Origin: Udeniomyces pyricola
Lineage: Eukaryota; Basidiomycota; Tremellomycetes; Cystofilobasidiales; Mrakiaceae
Assembly: GCA_039545295.1 (NCBI GenBank)
Contig: BCIK01000001.1
Coordinates: 1,612,001-1,676,000 of the forward strand
Direction: 5' to 3'
DNA: 64,000 nt
Position 1 is the first letter of the stretch. Each line of letters begins with the position of its first letter. Under the pieces are notes generated by a model, which was not told the DNA's origin, searched no databases, and worked only from the letters and a program-made list of their open reading frames with translations. A program made the translations under genes and the position numbers. Shown piece after piece: positions 36,877 to 49,454 of this stretch.

Positions 36877-38129
36877 TCATCGCACAATAATCTTAAACCA
36901 ACCCTCGACTTCCCACACTTCCCTACTCCCATCTTGCCACCCGCGCTCGACCCACTCGACTTGATCTCCCGCCCGGAGGACAACCCGGTTCAATCTCCCC
37001 GCCTCGAGCCATCCCTCTCGGATGAGTTCCACACTCATCAGGACGTCTTCCCTCCTCTCCATAGCCTCAAAATCCCACTCTTGCTCAATCGTTTCAAGCG
37101 TAGCAAACCATGACGCAGAGACACTCTTGTGGAGGTGCTGCGGGTCGAGCAGTACCCCCCGATACGTTAGTGAGACCAGACGACGGCGCCAGGCAACCAG
37201 AGTCGTTTCCAGCAATGGGGCTGAGAGAGGCACTACAAGGAGTCGATCTGAGAGTTTGCCATCCGACCGCGAAAAGGTGACATGCTGTGGCTCAAGACAT
37301 CGTAGGAGCTGCGAGTAGCCAGCAAGGCAGCACGCGCTACTGGTAGCTTTGCGAGGGCTATAGATCCGAGGACGGGTTTCGAAGAGCAGCTCGAGGTGTA
37401 CCAAATTCGGGAGAGCGAGTGATGGGTATGATGGAAAGGAAGAAGCGACCGAGGTGGGGAGATGAAGGGATAGTGTCAGGACACTATCGAGGGAGAATCT
37501 GGGATGCACAGCTCTCAGAAGCAGAGACCGGTGTGGTTCACGCTTAGGGGAGGGAAAGCAGTACAGCAAACTATGAGCTCGCGTCTCATTTTACTAATCA
37601 TCTTGATGAGTAGAGTGAGAAGGATGAAGTCATACCGGTCGAGCGAGCTCGATGAGCCGCAATGGTTGCTTGATAGTAAGCTTGCGGTATACGAGAGGCA
37701 AGGCAATCTCAAGAAAGGCAGAGTTGACAGCGCACAGCAGGACCAGTGTACGGTGCGAGGTGACGAACGAGACGATGTGATAGAGAAGCTCGATTGGGAG
37801 GACGGGCATACACGCATCGTGCTTGATAGTTGACCGGACCGACGCCGAGGTTGGCACGAAGGACTGCATGTATAGGACCAAAGGTAAGGGCAATGAACGG
37901 AGGGTGAGCTGGGGAACTATACAGTACAGGGGATAGGCCAAACAGTGGCGACTTGAGAGCGGGATACCCTCACGTGAGCTGTAGCATTGAGAGGACGGTT
38001 TGAGGACCTGAATGGGGTAGGCCCTAGGTACGATCTTGATGAATGTATAGAACGCTCGGCCAACGGCGACGGCGACGGTGGATCGAGAGCGAGGGCGTCC
38101 AACTGCGCTCCGAGATCGAGAATGGACAT
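36877..38129 (-). CDS. F-box-like protein
   Basis: Three exons, 38129-37974, 37863-37636 and 37542-36877, give 349 residues, all junctions in phase 0. After a 70-residue Ser/Pro-rich start comes MPVLPIELLYHIVSFVTSHR, followed by TLVLLCAVNSAFLEIALPLV and YRKLTI: the LP-x-E-L pattern with the following helices and the (L/I)Y-R-x-(L/I) end is that of fungal F-box proteins. The remainder has leucine-rich spaced segments (LPNLVHLELLFETRPRIY, LLVVPLSAPLLETTLVAW, RRRLVSLTYRGVLLDP) that may be degenerate leucine-rich repeats. Such proteins usually recruit substrates to SCF ubiquitin ligases, but a subset act elsewhere. The call rests on the N-terminal motif only. It is divergent from SUB2. Confidence 0.65.
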
Positions 38130-38986
38130 TGCACAGAGATTGAATTGGGACGTCGAGATGTTGCGGTGTATAGCTGTGGGATAGAGGGAAGGCAGTGACG
38201 AGCGGGATAGATGAAGAGAGAGCTAAGTAGGTGGGAACCTGTGAAGAAGGCGGAGGTCGATGTTGTGTCGAGCGGGGGAACCAAAGGGGGCGTTACTAGC
38301 TCTTTAGATTGAGGACGATTGACGTGGAAGGGCCGGGTGACCGTCGTTGTTGCTGTGTGATGTTGGCTCTCAAGATGAAAACGTCTGTTTTCTCCTCAAA
38401 CTAAATGAGATGAAGGAATGAGGAAACTGGGAACTTTATGATGGGCAGATGGTTTGGATGTATAAAATGGATGTATAAAATGGATGTATAAAATGGATGT
38501 ATAAAATGGATGTATAAAATGGATGTATAAAATGGATGTATAAAATGGATGGATGAATGGATGGATGGATGGATCCATGCATGCATGTATAAATCCAATT
38601 TACAATGAGATGGTTAAGCGTGCGGGCGGACCAGCGAGCAAGGGATCGATTTGTGGAAACGTCTTCTTCTCGTTCCTTCACGCGTCTGCCTGCCACTGGT
38701 CCACTGGCGCCCTCGCTCGAACCAACCCTCCCTCGCCCTTTCTTCCACAACCACTCACCCGTCTCCCCCCTTTCCTCCCTCCCCTCCCTCACCTCCTTTC
38801 CGTGCGTCCACCAACTTCTTCTTCTTCTTCTTCTTCACGTCTCATCTTGCATCCCTTCTCTCTTATTCTTCCATCCATCCATCCATCCATCCATCCAGCC
38901 GTCAAACTAAAACACATCCTTTTCCTCTCATCCGTGTGCTTGCTTTCCTTATCCTGCCCCATCAGACCTTTCCTTTCCTTTCCAAA
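38130..38986. other. Divergent promoter region, F-box gene and SUB2
   Basis: 857 bases between the two start codons. It contains the 13-base TATAAAA array (38457-38549), a ggat/ggatgaat repeat just after it (38547-38573), a pyrimidine-rich leader, a cttctt repeat at 38817-38835, and an atcc repeat (about 38869-38898) before the SUB2 start. Confidence 0.7.
38457..38549 (+). repeat. 13-bp tandem array, each unit with a TATAAAA
   Basis: Seven perfect copies of atgtataaaatgg in direct tandem, so TATAAAA recurs every 13 bases at 38461, 38474, 38487, 38500, 38513, 38526 and 38539. The array sits about 330 bases upstream of the F-box start and about 440 bases upstream of SUB2; TATAAAA reads toward SUB2. 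Confidence 0.9.
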
Positions 38987-41900
38987 ATGGCTGACAACGA
39001 AGAGCTCGTCGACTACGAAGAGGAGGATGTTGTTGCCCCCGAGATCATCAAGAATGAGGTTGGCACCAACGGTGCCATCGATGCCGACAAGGACAAGAAG
39101 GGTTCTTACGTCGGAATCCACTCCACCGGCTTCAGGTGAGTTTACCCAGCGAGTTATCATTCACTTGATTACGCGTTCTTATGCGCTGTACACAGATCCA
39201 CATAGAGATGGGGATGGCGAGGGTAAACACGACGCGCAAGACGCGTTCGATGGACCAGTGGGCAGACAAGGAGGGCAGGGGGGGGGGGCCGTTTGGAGAT
39301 CAATCGTTGCAGATGGTCGTCCCTCTCCCCCATATGGCACGGGCGCGTGGAAGCCCTCGCCCCGCTGTCGGATCTTTTGCTGGAAGTCGAGTGGCACCAT
39401 CGAGTCTACTGCTCGAGTCAGCTATGCTTGATTAGTGTACTGGCTGAGTTTGAACTCCTGGTTGCCACCCGCATATATTCACACGTGAGGCAGCGTTCGC
39501 AGAGAGAGACCATCGAGATCGCGAGCTGACTCGCCTTGCTTTTCTTTCGCCTCGTGCGCGTTCCGCCAGGGATTTCCTCCTCAAGCCTGAGCTGCTCCGA
39601 GCCATCTCAGATCTCGGATTCGAGCACCCTTCTGAGGGTGAGTTGATATCATCCAATCTGACTTGTACTGCGGTTGTTGAGCTGTCAATTGACATGTTAC
39701 CACTCCTCTTATACCTGGGCCTTTCAACATGGTCACGATCTCTTTCTCTCTCGTGCCTCGTTCCCTCTCACCTCGATGTATACACTTGCCTCCTTCAGTC
39801 CAGCAGGAGTGCGTTCCTCAGTCGATCCTCGGCATGGACGTTCTTTGCCAGGCCAAGTCGGGAATGGGAAAGACTGCCGTCTTTGTTCTTGCTACTCTCC
39901 AGCAGATCGAGCCCGTTGACGGCGAGGTTGCCGTCATCGTTCTCTGCCACACCCGAGAGCTTGCCTACCAGATCAAGAACGAGTACGCCCGGTTCAGCAA
40001 GTTCATGCCTGAGCTCAGGACCTCCGTCTTCTACGGTGGAACCCCTGTCAAGACCGACACTGAAGTCCTCAAGTCCAAGGACAAGTGCCCTCACATCGTT
40101 GTCGGTACCCCCGGTCGACTCAACGCCCTCGTCAGGGACAAGGCCCTCAACGGCGCTACCGTCAAGCACTTCGTTCTCGATGAGTGCGACAAGCTCCTCG
40201 AGCAGCTCGGTTAGTCATACACCCATCCTCGCCTTCCTACGCATTGGTTTCGCATCAGTTCGCCGCCGCCGTTGTCGCCCTCGCCGCTGCTGCCCGTCGT
40301 CGTCGCCGCGTCCCCATGTCACCACCGCTCTCGTCTGGTCGTACTCGCCTCTGCTCGTCCCGTTCGTCGCCCTGGATGGCTCGACTGCGCGGATTCGCTC
40401 TTCGTTTTCGTAACTGCCTACTCGTTACCTGTTTGGACCGACGCTTGATCTTTTCTCTCCGACGACTCGTTGCGGTCGCTGGCCACCTCGAGGAGAGAAA
40501 CGTTATCTGGGAGTTAACGTAGCCTGCAGTCGGTCACAATGGGACAGGGATGGCGTACCAATCTCCTTTCGACTTGAGCCTTGAGCCTTCAGCAAAAGCT
40601 CCTCGACCCATTCCCGGTTGAGGTGGCGAAGCGCCTTGCCATCCCTCTCTTCCTTCCTCGCCCGTTCAGGTCGTCGTCATCGCGCCTGGGTGGCGGAAGT
40701 AGCGGCAACGTATCAAACGAGACAACGACAGGGCGAGCGATAGCGCGCAATCCTACCTACCTATTACCATAAGCGCCCATGCCTCCTAATTGCGCTCGAA
40801 CCAAAATTTACGCTCCTGCCTTCCTCTCTTCCTTTCCCTTCTTCGCCATTCAATTTCCCTCCTCCAACGCTTCATCTTCTCCTCTTCGCCCTTGTTCTCT
40901 TCCACCCGAACCCCTTTGCTCTTTCTGTAAACGCCTCTCCCCCTTCTTAATTCCGATGTTTGCCTCTGGTTCAATCTGGTTAACGACCCAACTCAGACAT
41001 GCGACGAGACGTTCAGGAGATCTTCCGAATGACTCCTCATCACAAGCAGGTGGGTCTATCAATACGTTTTCCCTTACCTACTCGCGTCGAGAACCAGCAG
41101 CGGTGCTCATCATCTGCTATGTCGCCATCTTTGTCCTCTCTATTGTCTTTAATGCTGCTTTCTACAGGTCATGATGTTCTCAGCTACTCTCGGCAAGGAC
41201 GTCCGAACCACTTGCAAGAAGTTCATGCAGAACGTGAGTCTAATCCGTTTCGAGTACCACAAAAAAAGCTAGCCTTCAATGACAACTAACATATACCTCG
41301 TTTGTTGCCTTGTTTTTGATCTTTGCGTACAGCCGCTTGAGATCTACGTCGATGACGAGACCAAGCTTACCTTGCACGGTCTCCAGCAATACTACGTCAA
41401 GCTTGAGGAGAAGGAGAAGAACCGAAAGCTCAACGACCTCCTTGATTCGCTCGAGTTCAACCAGGTTTGTTGGCTCTCTTCGCGATCTTCAAGCCAAGAC
41501 ATTCATCAGCTCACTTAGTATGCGCATCTTTAACCCTTTTTACCGAAACCAGGTCTGCATCTTCGTCAAGTCTGTTGCCCGAGCGACTCAGCTCGACAAG
41601 CTTCTCCAAGACTGCAACTTCCCCTCGATCTGCATCCACTCGGGTCTCTCCCAGGATCAGCGAATTGAGCGATACCAGCAGTTCAAGGCGTTCGAGAAGC
41701 GAATCCTCGTCTGCACTGACATCTTTGGTCGAGGTATCGATATCGAGCGGGTCAACATCGTTATCAACTACGATCAGTCGACTGACGCTGACTCGTACCT
41801 GCATCGAGTTGGGTGAGTAACGTGTCCCTCTTGCACTTTGTTGTGTCATCCTTCTCCCTCAACTCTCTCTACTTCTATCATGCTTGATAAGATTTGATCC

Positions 41901-42400
41901 GAAACTGATGTTTTTTTCACACTCCCCCTTGCTTTTTTCGGCCAATCAGACGAGCCGGTCGATTCGGAACCCGAGGTCTCGCCATCACTTTCATCACCGG
42001 AGACGCTGACTCTGAGATCCTCGTTCGTTGCCTTTCTCGCCTTCTGTTCTTTGAGAGGGCAAAGTTGACGGACGTGTAGAGTCAGTCCCCTCAGCGCTGA
42101 TACTTGTTCTTTGACTTTCTCGTTCCTCTATCTTCTTCCTCCCTGTCCCCTTTCCCCTTTGTGTTCCGCCCTGTGTTCATCCACTTTTACAGAAAGCGAT
42201 CCAGTCCCGATTCGAGGTCAAGGTGGAAGAGCTCCCGGAGACGATCGAGCCGTCGACTTACATGTACGTTCATTGGAGTGCTTTGCTTTGGCTTTTCCTT
42301 TTGAAACAAGGTTGACTGAATCCTGACGACCCACCACCTCATATGGCTTGCCTTTACGGCGTTTGCTCTCTTTCCCTTTGCTGTTTGTAGGACCTCGTAA
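38987..42400 (+). CDS. SUB2: DECD-box RNA helicase Sub2 (UAP56/DDX39B)
   Basis: Ten exons: 38987-39135, 39570-39637, 39799-40209, 40997-41049, 41168-41233, 41333-41464, 41553-41812, 41950-42022, 42193-42263 and 42391-42400; 430 residues, all phases agree, matching the usual 430-450. Sub2 acts in spliceosome assembly and, with Yra1 and THO, in mRNA export. Motifs in order: [15 protein letters not shown] and Q motif EVQQECVPQ; motif I AKSGMGKT (about 91-98); [21 protein letters not shown] (about 200-203); SAT (232-234); [32 protein letters not shown]. The end is [18 protein letters not shown]. Exon 10 codes only for the last base of Met, then Thr-Ser-stop. Intron 3 is 787 nt and intron 1 434 nt, much longer than the rest. 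Confidence 0.96.
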
Positions 42401-44120
42401 ACGACCAACAACAACAACAACAAAAACAAAAACAAAGAATCTGCCAGAAAAAAAAAACGATCACGATCCTTTTTTGTTTTGTTTCATCTTTGGTCTTTTT
42501 TTCCTTTTTACTCCCTCCTCCTCTTCCCTTTTCCGATGTACTCTTTTCTCGTCCCACCCACTCCCCGTCCTACTCCCCTTCCTCTGACTCTCTCTCTCTC
42601 TCTCACCTCCGCATGAACTCTTCCGATTCGTTTTTTTTTTTTTTCTTCTTCTTCCAATATATATCTCACAACTTTCTTGCTTGACGGAACCCCAAGACCT
42701 TGAGAGATCCTACCCGTACGCGCCTGCAAAAGGAAGAGCGAACAAAGCAGGACGCGTCATGAGTAAGGTGGGGGTGGGGGGAGGGAGAATAACTGCTTGC
42801 TTGCAAAACGATACCCCGGCGCGCCGGGTGGACCCGGAATCGAGTCGGATGGGACTGGATCAACTCGTAGGAAGGAAGCATTCTGACGGCCAGATTAGAA
42901 ACACAGCGTCATGGGATGAATGGATGGATGAATGAGTGGATGAAATGGATGGACAAGTCAATGAACGGATCGATCAAAGAAATCAATTGGATTGAGGAAG
43001 AGAAAAATGACCAGGAATGAGATGGGAAGAGGGAAGGGGGGGGGGGATTTAAGAGGAACGAGAAAGGACATGGGTGTGGGTGGGGATACGTGTCGAAGCT
43101 GATAGTAGCCAACGAAAAAAGATTAAGAACGAGAGAAAGAAGAGTGAAAAGCCCCCCCCCACCCCCCCCCCCCCCCCGAGGCTAGGGAAAGAAGACAAAC
43201 TGGGATGGAAGTCATCGATAGAAGATTGTGCCAATTTAAAGAGGAGAAGGAAAAAAAAAAAAAAAAAAAACAGAGAAGGGGATCGTTTAGAATGCGGTTT
43301 GGAGATGCGTGACGAGATGAAGGGGGAGGAGGGGAAGGGGGGGGAGGAGAAGCATCGAGCAAGAGAATCAAGGAAGAAAGAGAGAAACGTCAATGAGGTT
43401 GCGTCGTCAGAAGCGAGAAGTAAGAAAAGAATGGCGAATTTTATCTTATTTTACAACATGGAACAAGCAAGAGAAGTATAAAAGAAAAGAAAAAAAAGAA
43501 GAAGAAGAAGAAAAAATATAGGAGCAAAGAAGGGTGAGTGGTGGGTTGGCTGGTAGGGCATGTGCGAGAAAGAAAAGAAAACAGACGCGAGACAACCTAG
43601 ATGGGAGGCTTGAAAGGAAAGATAGTATGAGGGACGAGTCAAGCGAGAACGGAACGGGAGTTTGAGGGCCGGGTGGGAGTTCGGATTAGGGGGGAGAGTG
43701 GGCAAAAGGAGGCTCAGAAGATTGTCCATCTTCACGGGGGACGGTGTGGAATAGAGCAGGGAGAGAAGAAACGGAGTGGGATGTGGCGTGAACGAGCGAA
43801 GACGATAGGAACCCATGAGTCGTTGAAGGGCAAGACCGAAAGAGAGAGTGACACGGGAGAGGAAAAGCCAGAAAGGGGGAAGTGGCAATGAGTGCGAGCA
43901 AGGCAACAACGGCAGCGAGAGGTGAAGTGGCGGGGAAAACGTCTTTGGCCGTCGTTGTGGAGGGAAGACAGGGCGCGCGCATGTTCCGGCGATCAAAAGG
44001 GCCATTGAAGTCAATACAAGAGAAAGGAGAAATCCGATAGTAAATGAGCGCGTTATTGTCAACAGGTTGAATGTCAAGATGGCTTCAAGTCGATCGGTAA
44101 GTCTCGACGAGTTGCGCTCG
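42401..44120. other. Convergent intergenic region, purine-rich plus strand
   Basis: Between SUB2 (+) and ATG1 (-). From about 42930 to 43900 the plus strand is mainly A and G, with a C run at 43153-43177 and an A run at 43251-43270. The frame 43451-44077 (-) is open because of this composition (Leu/Pro/Ser/Phe-rich); I see no reason to call it a gene. Confidence 0.6.
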
Positions 44121-47100
44121 CTATGCCGAGGGAGGAGGTGAGGATGCTGAAGCCGTCATACGTCGTCGAAGCGCATCGAGTCTCTTTTGACCAGCATTGA
44201 TAACTATGTTCCAGCATGAGTTTCAAACGGAACCGTGTCAGCACGATAGAACCACATGACAAGACCGGGGACCGTCAGAAACATAGTAAACGAGAGTCGA
44301 GCCAAAATAATAAACTGTCACGCACACTTGTCGACCGTCAATCGATCTTCTTCCTCCATCATACCGCCTTCCCTAATTGTGTCGTCGAGGATGGCACGGA
44401 ACATCCAAATAGCACTTTCGTATGCCTGTTCGATAGGGGCCGGGTCATCTCCAAGAGCTTCATGGATGGCAGCCGTTCGAGACTTGAAAAGGGCCAGAGA
44501 CGAGGGTTGGAAAAGAACAAGAGCAGTCAATACCATGACCCTAGATCAACATACATGGATGACCGAAACCCGACAAACGCGAGACGTACGAGTTCCATAG
44601 CGCGGTCGTAAAGCAGCCGTTCGGCAAACGTTGCTGACTCGGGAACCTCCTCGGCGCATCGAGCTTTGGCCCACTCGGCCTTGTCGAACGCCTCGTTGAA
44701 CCGGGCCCGAAACCATTGTACAGCTAGCACTCACACGCAGGAAGGAAGTTTCGATCGGAGTGTGTAAGTGAAGCTCACCTAGGATCAAGGAGGGTAGGAT
44801 ACGTTACGATAACTCACTCTCGTTCAGCTCTGCACTAGCCTCAATCCCTCCATCGAGACCTCGTCCAATGAGCGCCTCTTGCCAGAAGGCCTTGGCCGCC
44901 TCCATTCCCTTTTGTAGAAACGCGAGAACCTTGAGGTAGAGGATCAAGCTCTCAGCCGCCACAACATCCATCCGGAACATGGAAGTGTCGCTACCCGAGT
45001 TGGAGTTGGCTCCGCTTGATTTCCTCCGATTCATGGTTCCGACACCTCCCGGTCCGCCTCCTGAAGGGTGGTATCCGTGCGCACCAACGCCGCCTTGGAA
45101 GCCTGATGAAGAGCCTGGAGAGTTAGTGTTGGAAGTACCAAGAGCAGATCCATCGGCGGCCGACGAGAGCATGGCGAGCTTGCCGTCGGCGAAGTCGATG
45201 ATGGTCTGCGCCTTATGGGCCAGTTCTTGTAGTAAGTTGAGGAGCTCGGTCTCGGCTTGGTCGGCATCGCCAATTTGCGCTCGCCGCCTAGCAGTCGCTC
45301 GGGCAACCACCCCGGCGCCTTTGGCTGCTGCAGAGGAAGGGGAAGTCCCAAAGATGCGGCCCGAGGCAATGGAGAGAGCGCGAGCCAGGACTCCACCTCC
45401 GGACGTCGTGGGCGAAGAAGAGTATCGATGTAGGAGCGGTGGCTGATGGGACGAAGAAGAGCTGGGTAGTATCGAGTGTCCAGAACCGGCAGAGCCGACC
45501 GAGTTAGGGCCTGGCGATGAGCTCGCGTAGTGATTAAAATGGCCCGAACTCTGAGGTACGGCGAGCGGACGAGTCAGGGAGGTGGTGTAGTTGTGCTGGA
45601 GAGGTGAAGGGCGTGATGGGGAAGATGCTAAAGCGAATGGAGGCGTGACTGAAAGGGCGAATGAATTGGGCTGGGGCGAGGATGAGAGCGCCACCGACGT
45701 CGGTGGACTGCTGCCAGAAGTGAGAGCCGAGATGGGTCTCGAGAGCAGCGAACGCGATGATCGACGTCGACTGACAGTTGCGGGAGGACGTGAAAATGCG
45801 GCATCAAGCTCTGATGATCAAAGAAACTGACTATTCGTCAGCCGCTATCGCTATACACCCGGTCTGAGAAAATTCAATTCCATGAAAGGCCGAGATGCAA
45901 CAACAACTCACCGTCGGCCAATGAATTGATTTCAACAGTCCTCTTTTCGATGACTACATAATCCCGACTCGCCGCATCATCCTCGTCCCCAAATTCCAAA
46001 CCACTCGTGTGCATGGCCCCTGAGCCTATCGAGTTCTTCCTGTCTCCTATGCTAGGCCGCCTGGTCGGGCCGCTACTCGAGCGCCTTTCGATCTCGCGTG
46101 GACCTATGCCCAACGTATATCGTTCACTGGGACTTTGCTCATTCTCGCCAACCAGATACCGCGGCTCAAACGATGACGGATGGCGATGAGGTTGAGGATG
46201 ATACGTTGGCGAACTTGACTGCTGCGCAAAAGGTGGTCGCGAAGAGGAAGATGGAATGGGCTGAGGAGATGGGGGTTGCGGGTGCGGGTAAGGCGCTTGA
46301 GTCATGACGGGTGAAGCAGGGCCAGAGAGCGGCTGGACAGGCGGACGGGTTGTCGAAACGGATGATGTTCTCGAGGGTGGAGATTGGCCGTACGCTTGGG
46401 GAGCGGGTGATGCCGGGAGAGGAAGTGCAAAAGGGGGGGGCAAAGGCGCCGATCGAATGGGAATGGGCGCCACCGTCGAGGGGTAGGTTACTATGGCTTG
46501 GGTCGGAGGCGTGCTCGACATGGGCTGCATCGAAGCTGGGGGTTTTGGGATGTTGACCATCTTGGGTTCTCGTAGCCGACTCGTCTCACCACTGACCACT
46601 TCGTCCCGGAAGAAGTCGTCAAAACTCATCCGCTGGACAGGGTTCCGTTTGAGGAGACGCCGCACCAGATCCTTCACAGGCCGGCTGACGGGTCGGGCCC
46701 TGACCCCATTGCCACCAGCGTTCGAAGCGGCCGCTTCAGGGTTCCAAGACGATTTTTCGTCAGGAAACCGGATCTTGTCTTCACCGCGTTCGATCTTTTT
46801 GAGAAGCTCAACGTGGTTCTGAGCCTTGAAGGGGGGCTTTCCGGCCGACATTTCGTAGAGGACGGTCCCGACCGACCACAGGTCCGCCTTGGCGTCGTAC
46901 TTTTCGTAGCGCAGAATCTCAGGCGCCATATAAAGTCTGAGAGACAGAAGCAAAAGCGCGTTAGCTGAGAAGAGATCTAGCAGTACAGCTGGAAGACGGA
47001 TGAAAAAAGGAAGCCTACGGAGAGCCACACAAGGTCTCGGCCATGCTTGCACCCTCGAGGAAACGGGCGAACCCGAAATCCGCAACCTTGAGCACGGGAA

Positions 47101-48655
47101 TACCGAGTGGATGACCAGCTGCAACTTGAGTAGCTGAAGGAGGTTGTAAGAGCAGATTCTTTGACGTATCCGAAAAGCTCAATGTCAGCTTGTAGCGCGA
47201 TTAGGTCCAAATGAACGAAGAGTACATAATAGGTTACTCACCTGGGGCTTGATGTCGCGATGAATAAGATTTTGAGACCGAAGGAACTTGAGAGCCAGAG
47301 CTGATCAAACATATGGACCAGAGGGGAGGAAGAATATAAGCGACCTTACACTCGACGAAAACGATCCATCTATCGATGCGACCGACCTAGTTGACCCAAG
47401 AAACATCGGACGACGACTTCGTCCAGCCCTCCTTCTTCTGGATGGGGCCAGAACTGCTCTATGCTTGCACCTTCGGGACGATACTCCAGCGTTGGTAGTC
47501 TTCCTCGCTTCTTGATATAAAACGATAGATCTCCCCCCGAGCAGTAGTCCATGATAAGATAAATGCGCTCGTCGAGTTTCTGAGGTTATACAGCGAGTGG
47601 ATTCAGTCATCGAAGATCCATCTACGATCGTATGTTCAGGCGTAAAAGATTTTAGTCCGGCTAAAGCTGGAGACCGACTCACCAGACAGTCTTCGAGGCC
47701 GACAATGTTGGGATGATGAATAGCCTTGAGAATGGCGATTTCGGCCTCGAGGTTCTCAAGCAGCTTGGACGTCATCTTGGCACGTTGAACGATCTTGATG
47801 GCGACAATCTCGCGCGTGTCCTGATGTGAATGCAGCATGATACGGTCCAGAAGAAAGATGGCAGAAACAGCCGAGTCTTATCAGCCTCAGTTCGATATGC
47901 GACAGGGCTACGTCGAAAGGGGGTACAGCACTCGACGCGCAGTTATTACGCGGCGAGCCTCGCGACTGTCGATGGACTCCAGTCGCGAGCACATCGACCG
48001 TCGGCTTTGTGCCTTGCACTCATGCATCACAGAGTAACCAGTGCAAGGATCTACGACACTTAATTGAACGCGTTTGTCAATCCGAGACAGGTGAAGTCAT
48101 GTCGGATACCCAGCGATCAACAGAGAGAGGGAGGGGAGGGGAAGGGAAAGGTACTCCTCTTCCCACCGCTCCCCACTTCTGACTCCGTTCATGCGCCTGC
48201 GCTCCAGGTCCACGCCGACAGTCGGTCGCTGCCGGCTTCGTCGGTGATCTTACGCATGTACCATCTCACTCAACTCGCTAACAGATCTACTGACAGCTAT
48301 GAGCTGAGTCATGGGTGTAGATCTGAGGACGAAAGGAGAGGACAAGAGAGGAAAGGCCTCCCCCGTGCCAATCCTCCCCGGTAAGAGCATCCGAGTTGAC
48401 CGACCATGGACAAGCGCACCTGAGTCCCGTCGATGGCATCATTCTGACTCCTTTCCGCTTCTCTCGTTCAACAAGCCGGATAGAAGCGTAGCAGATCACT
48501 AAACGTATCGGACGCACCGCTTTGTAGCCCCTCTGGACAGTGGCGAAGCTGCCTCGGCCGATCTCACTTCCGAGGAGGTAGGAGCCGACTCGTTCGCGTT
48601 CGCGATTAGGCGCAACGCTCGCCGCGAGGTGGGACGATGCAGGGCCAGTCGACAT
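44121..48655 (-). CDS. ATG1: Serine/threonine protein kinase Atg1 (ULK1 family)
   Basis: Ten exons: 48655-48518, 47820-47683, 47579-47387, 47300-47242, 47158-47019, 46936-45912, 45810-44818, 44723-44590, 44482-44328 and 44181-44121; 1011 residues, all phases agree. Atg1 starts autophagy, bound to Atg13 and Atg17-type scaffold. Kinase motifs: GRGSFATV (33-40), VAIK (Lys55), [21 protein letters not shown] (Asp172), DFG (203-205), [23 protein letters not shown]. An unusual insert with a Pro/His/Glu run ([17 protein letters not shown]) lies between the E helix and the preceding strand, as in other fungal Atg1. The middle is Pro/Ser-rich. The C-terminal Atg13-binding helices (MIT-like) are present: [85 protein letters not shown]. 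The last junction (44327 to 44181) gives [10 protein letters not shown]; a small exon could be missed there. Confidence 0.93.
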
Positions 48656-49454
48656 GGCGACGCGCAGGTAGGTGGTTGGAGGTGACTCTGGTTTGGGAAG
48701 AGTTGATTGGGTTGGAATCCGGAGGGGGTGATGGAGAGGAATGAGGTGGAGCGACTAGGGTTATCGCGAGCTGATCGGGTCGATGGGAGGACGGGACGAA
48801 GGGGTGGATGATGATGAGAGCAAGCGGTGGCGGTGGATTGGGCGTTGTTGCTGTAACAGGCGGTGAGACACGCTACTAGCTGGGTGGGGTTGGGATGTTG
48901 AAATGCGGACTGGCGCGAACAAGTGGAGAGGGAGATGTAAGTGGGACGATGCTGATGAGGAGTGGATTCGATAAGCGATCGGCTGATGTATGAGTGACAG
49001 TGGGGGGGGGGGGAGGGGGGGAGGAGGAGGAGAGAGAGCAGCTAATACGTACAAGAGTGGAAGGGGGGAGGACGCGGGCCGACCTCAAGCGCGCGCACTG
49101 GAGCCAGGCTAATGATATATGATAGACGATGGACCAGTCTTGGACCAATCCACTCTCACGCGATCATTGCGCCCCATTTCGTGTGTTGATCATCGATGCC
49201 AGTCGATTCGCAAGATAACGCTCCCCACACGTCATCCGCCAGGGCAAAGCTCACATCCATCACGTCCCATTACAGCAGCCGTCGGCTCGACCACCTATGA
49301 TGATATATCAAGACTTACAACTACTCATCACGATATCACCATTCGTTGCTCAACATCATGGTATTCTAGACATACATGGCGCATGAACCATAAATATTTA
49401 CACAGCCATTCAGTAGACTCCATCATCTTTCAAGGCAGGTACGTGCAGAGACCG
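48656..49454. other. Intergenic region upstream of ATG1
   Basis: Contains the ATG1 promoter and a G-rich stretch at 49001-49036. No gene seen up to the inverted-repeat arm. Confidence 0.55.

Noticed and set aside
43451..44077. 208-codon frame on the minus strand just after ATG1
   Set aside because: It is open because the strand is almost pure pyrimidine; Leu/Pro/Ser/Phe runs with no conserved feature. The hydrophobic start alone is not enough.
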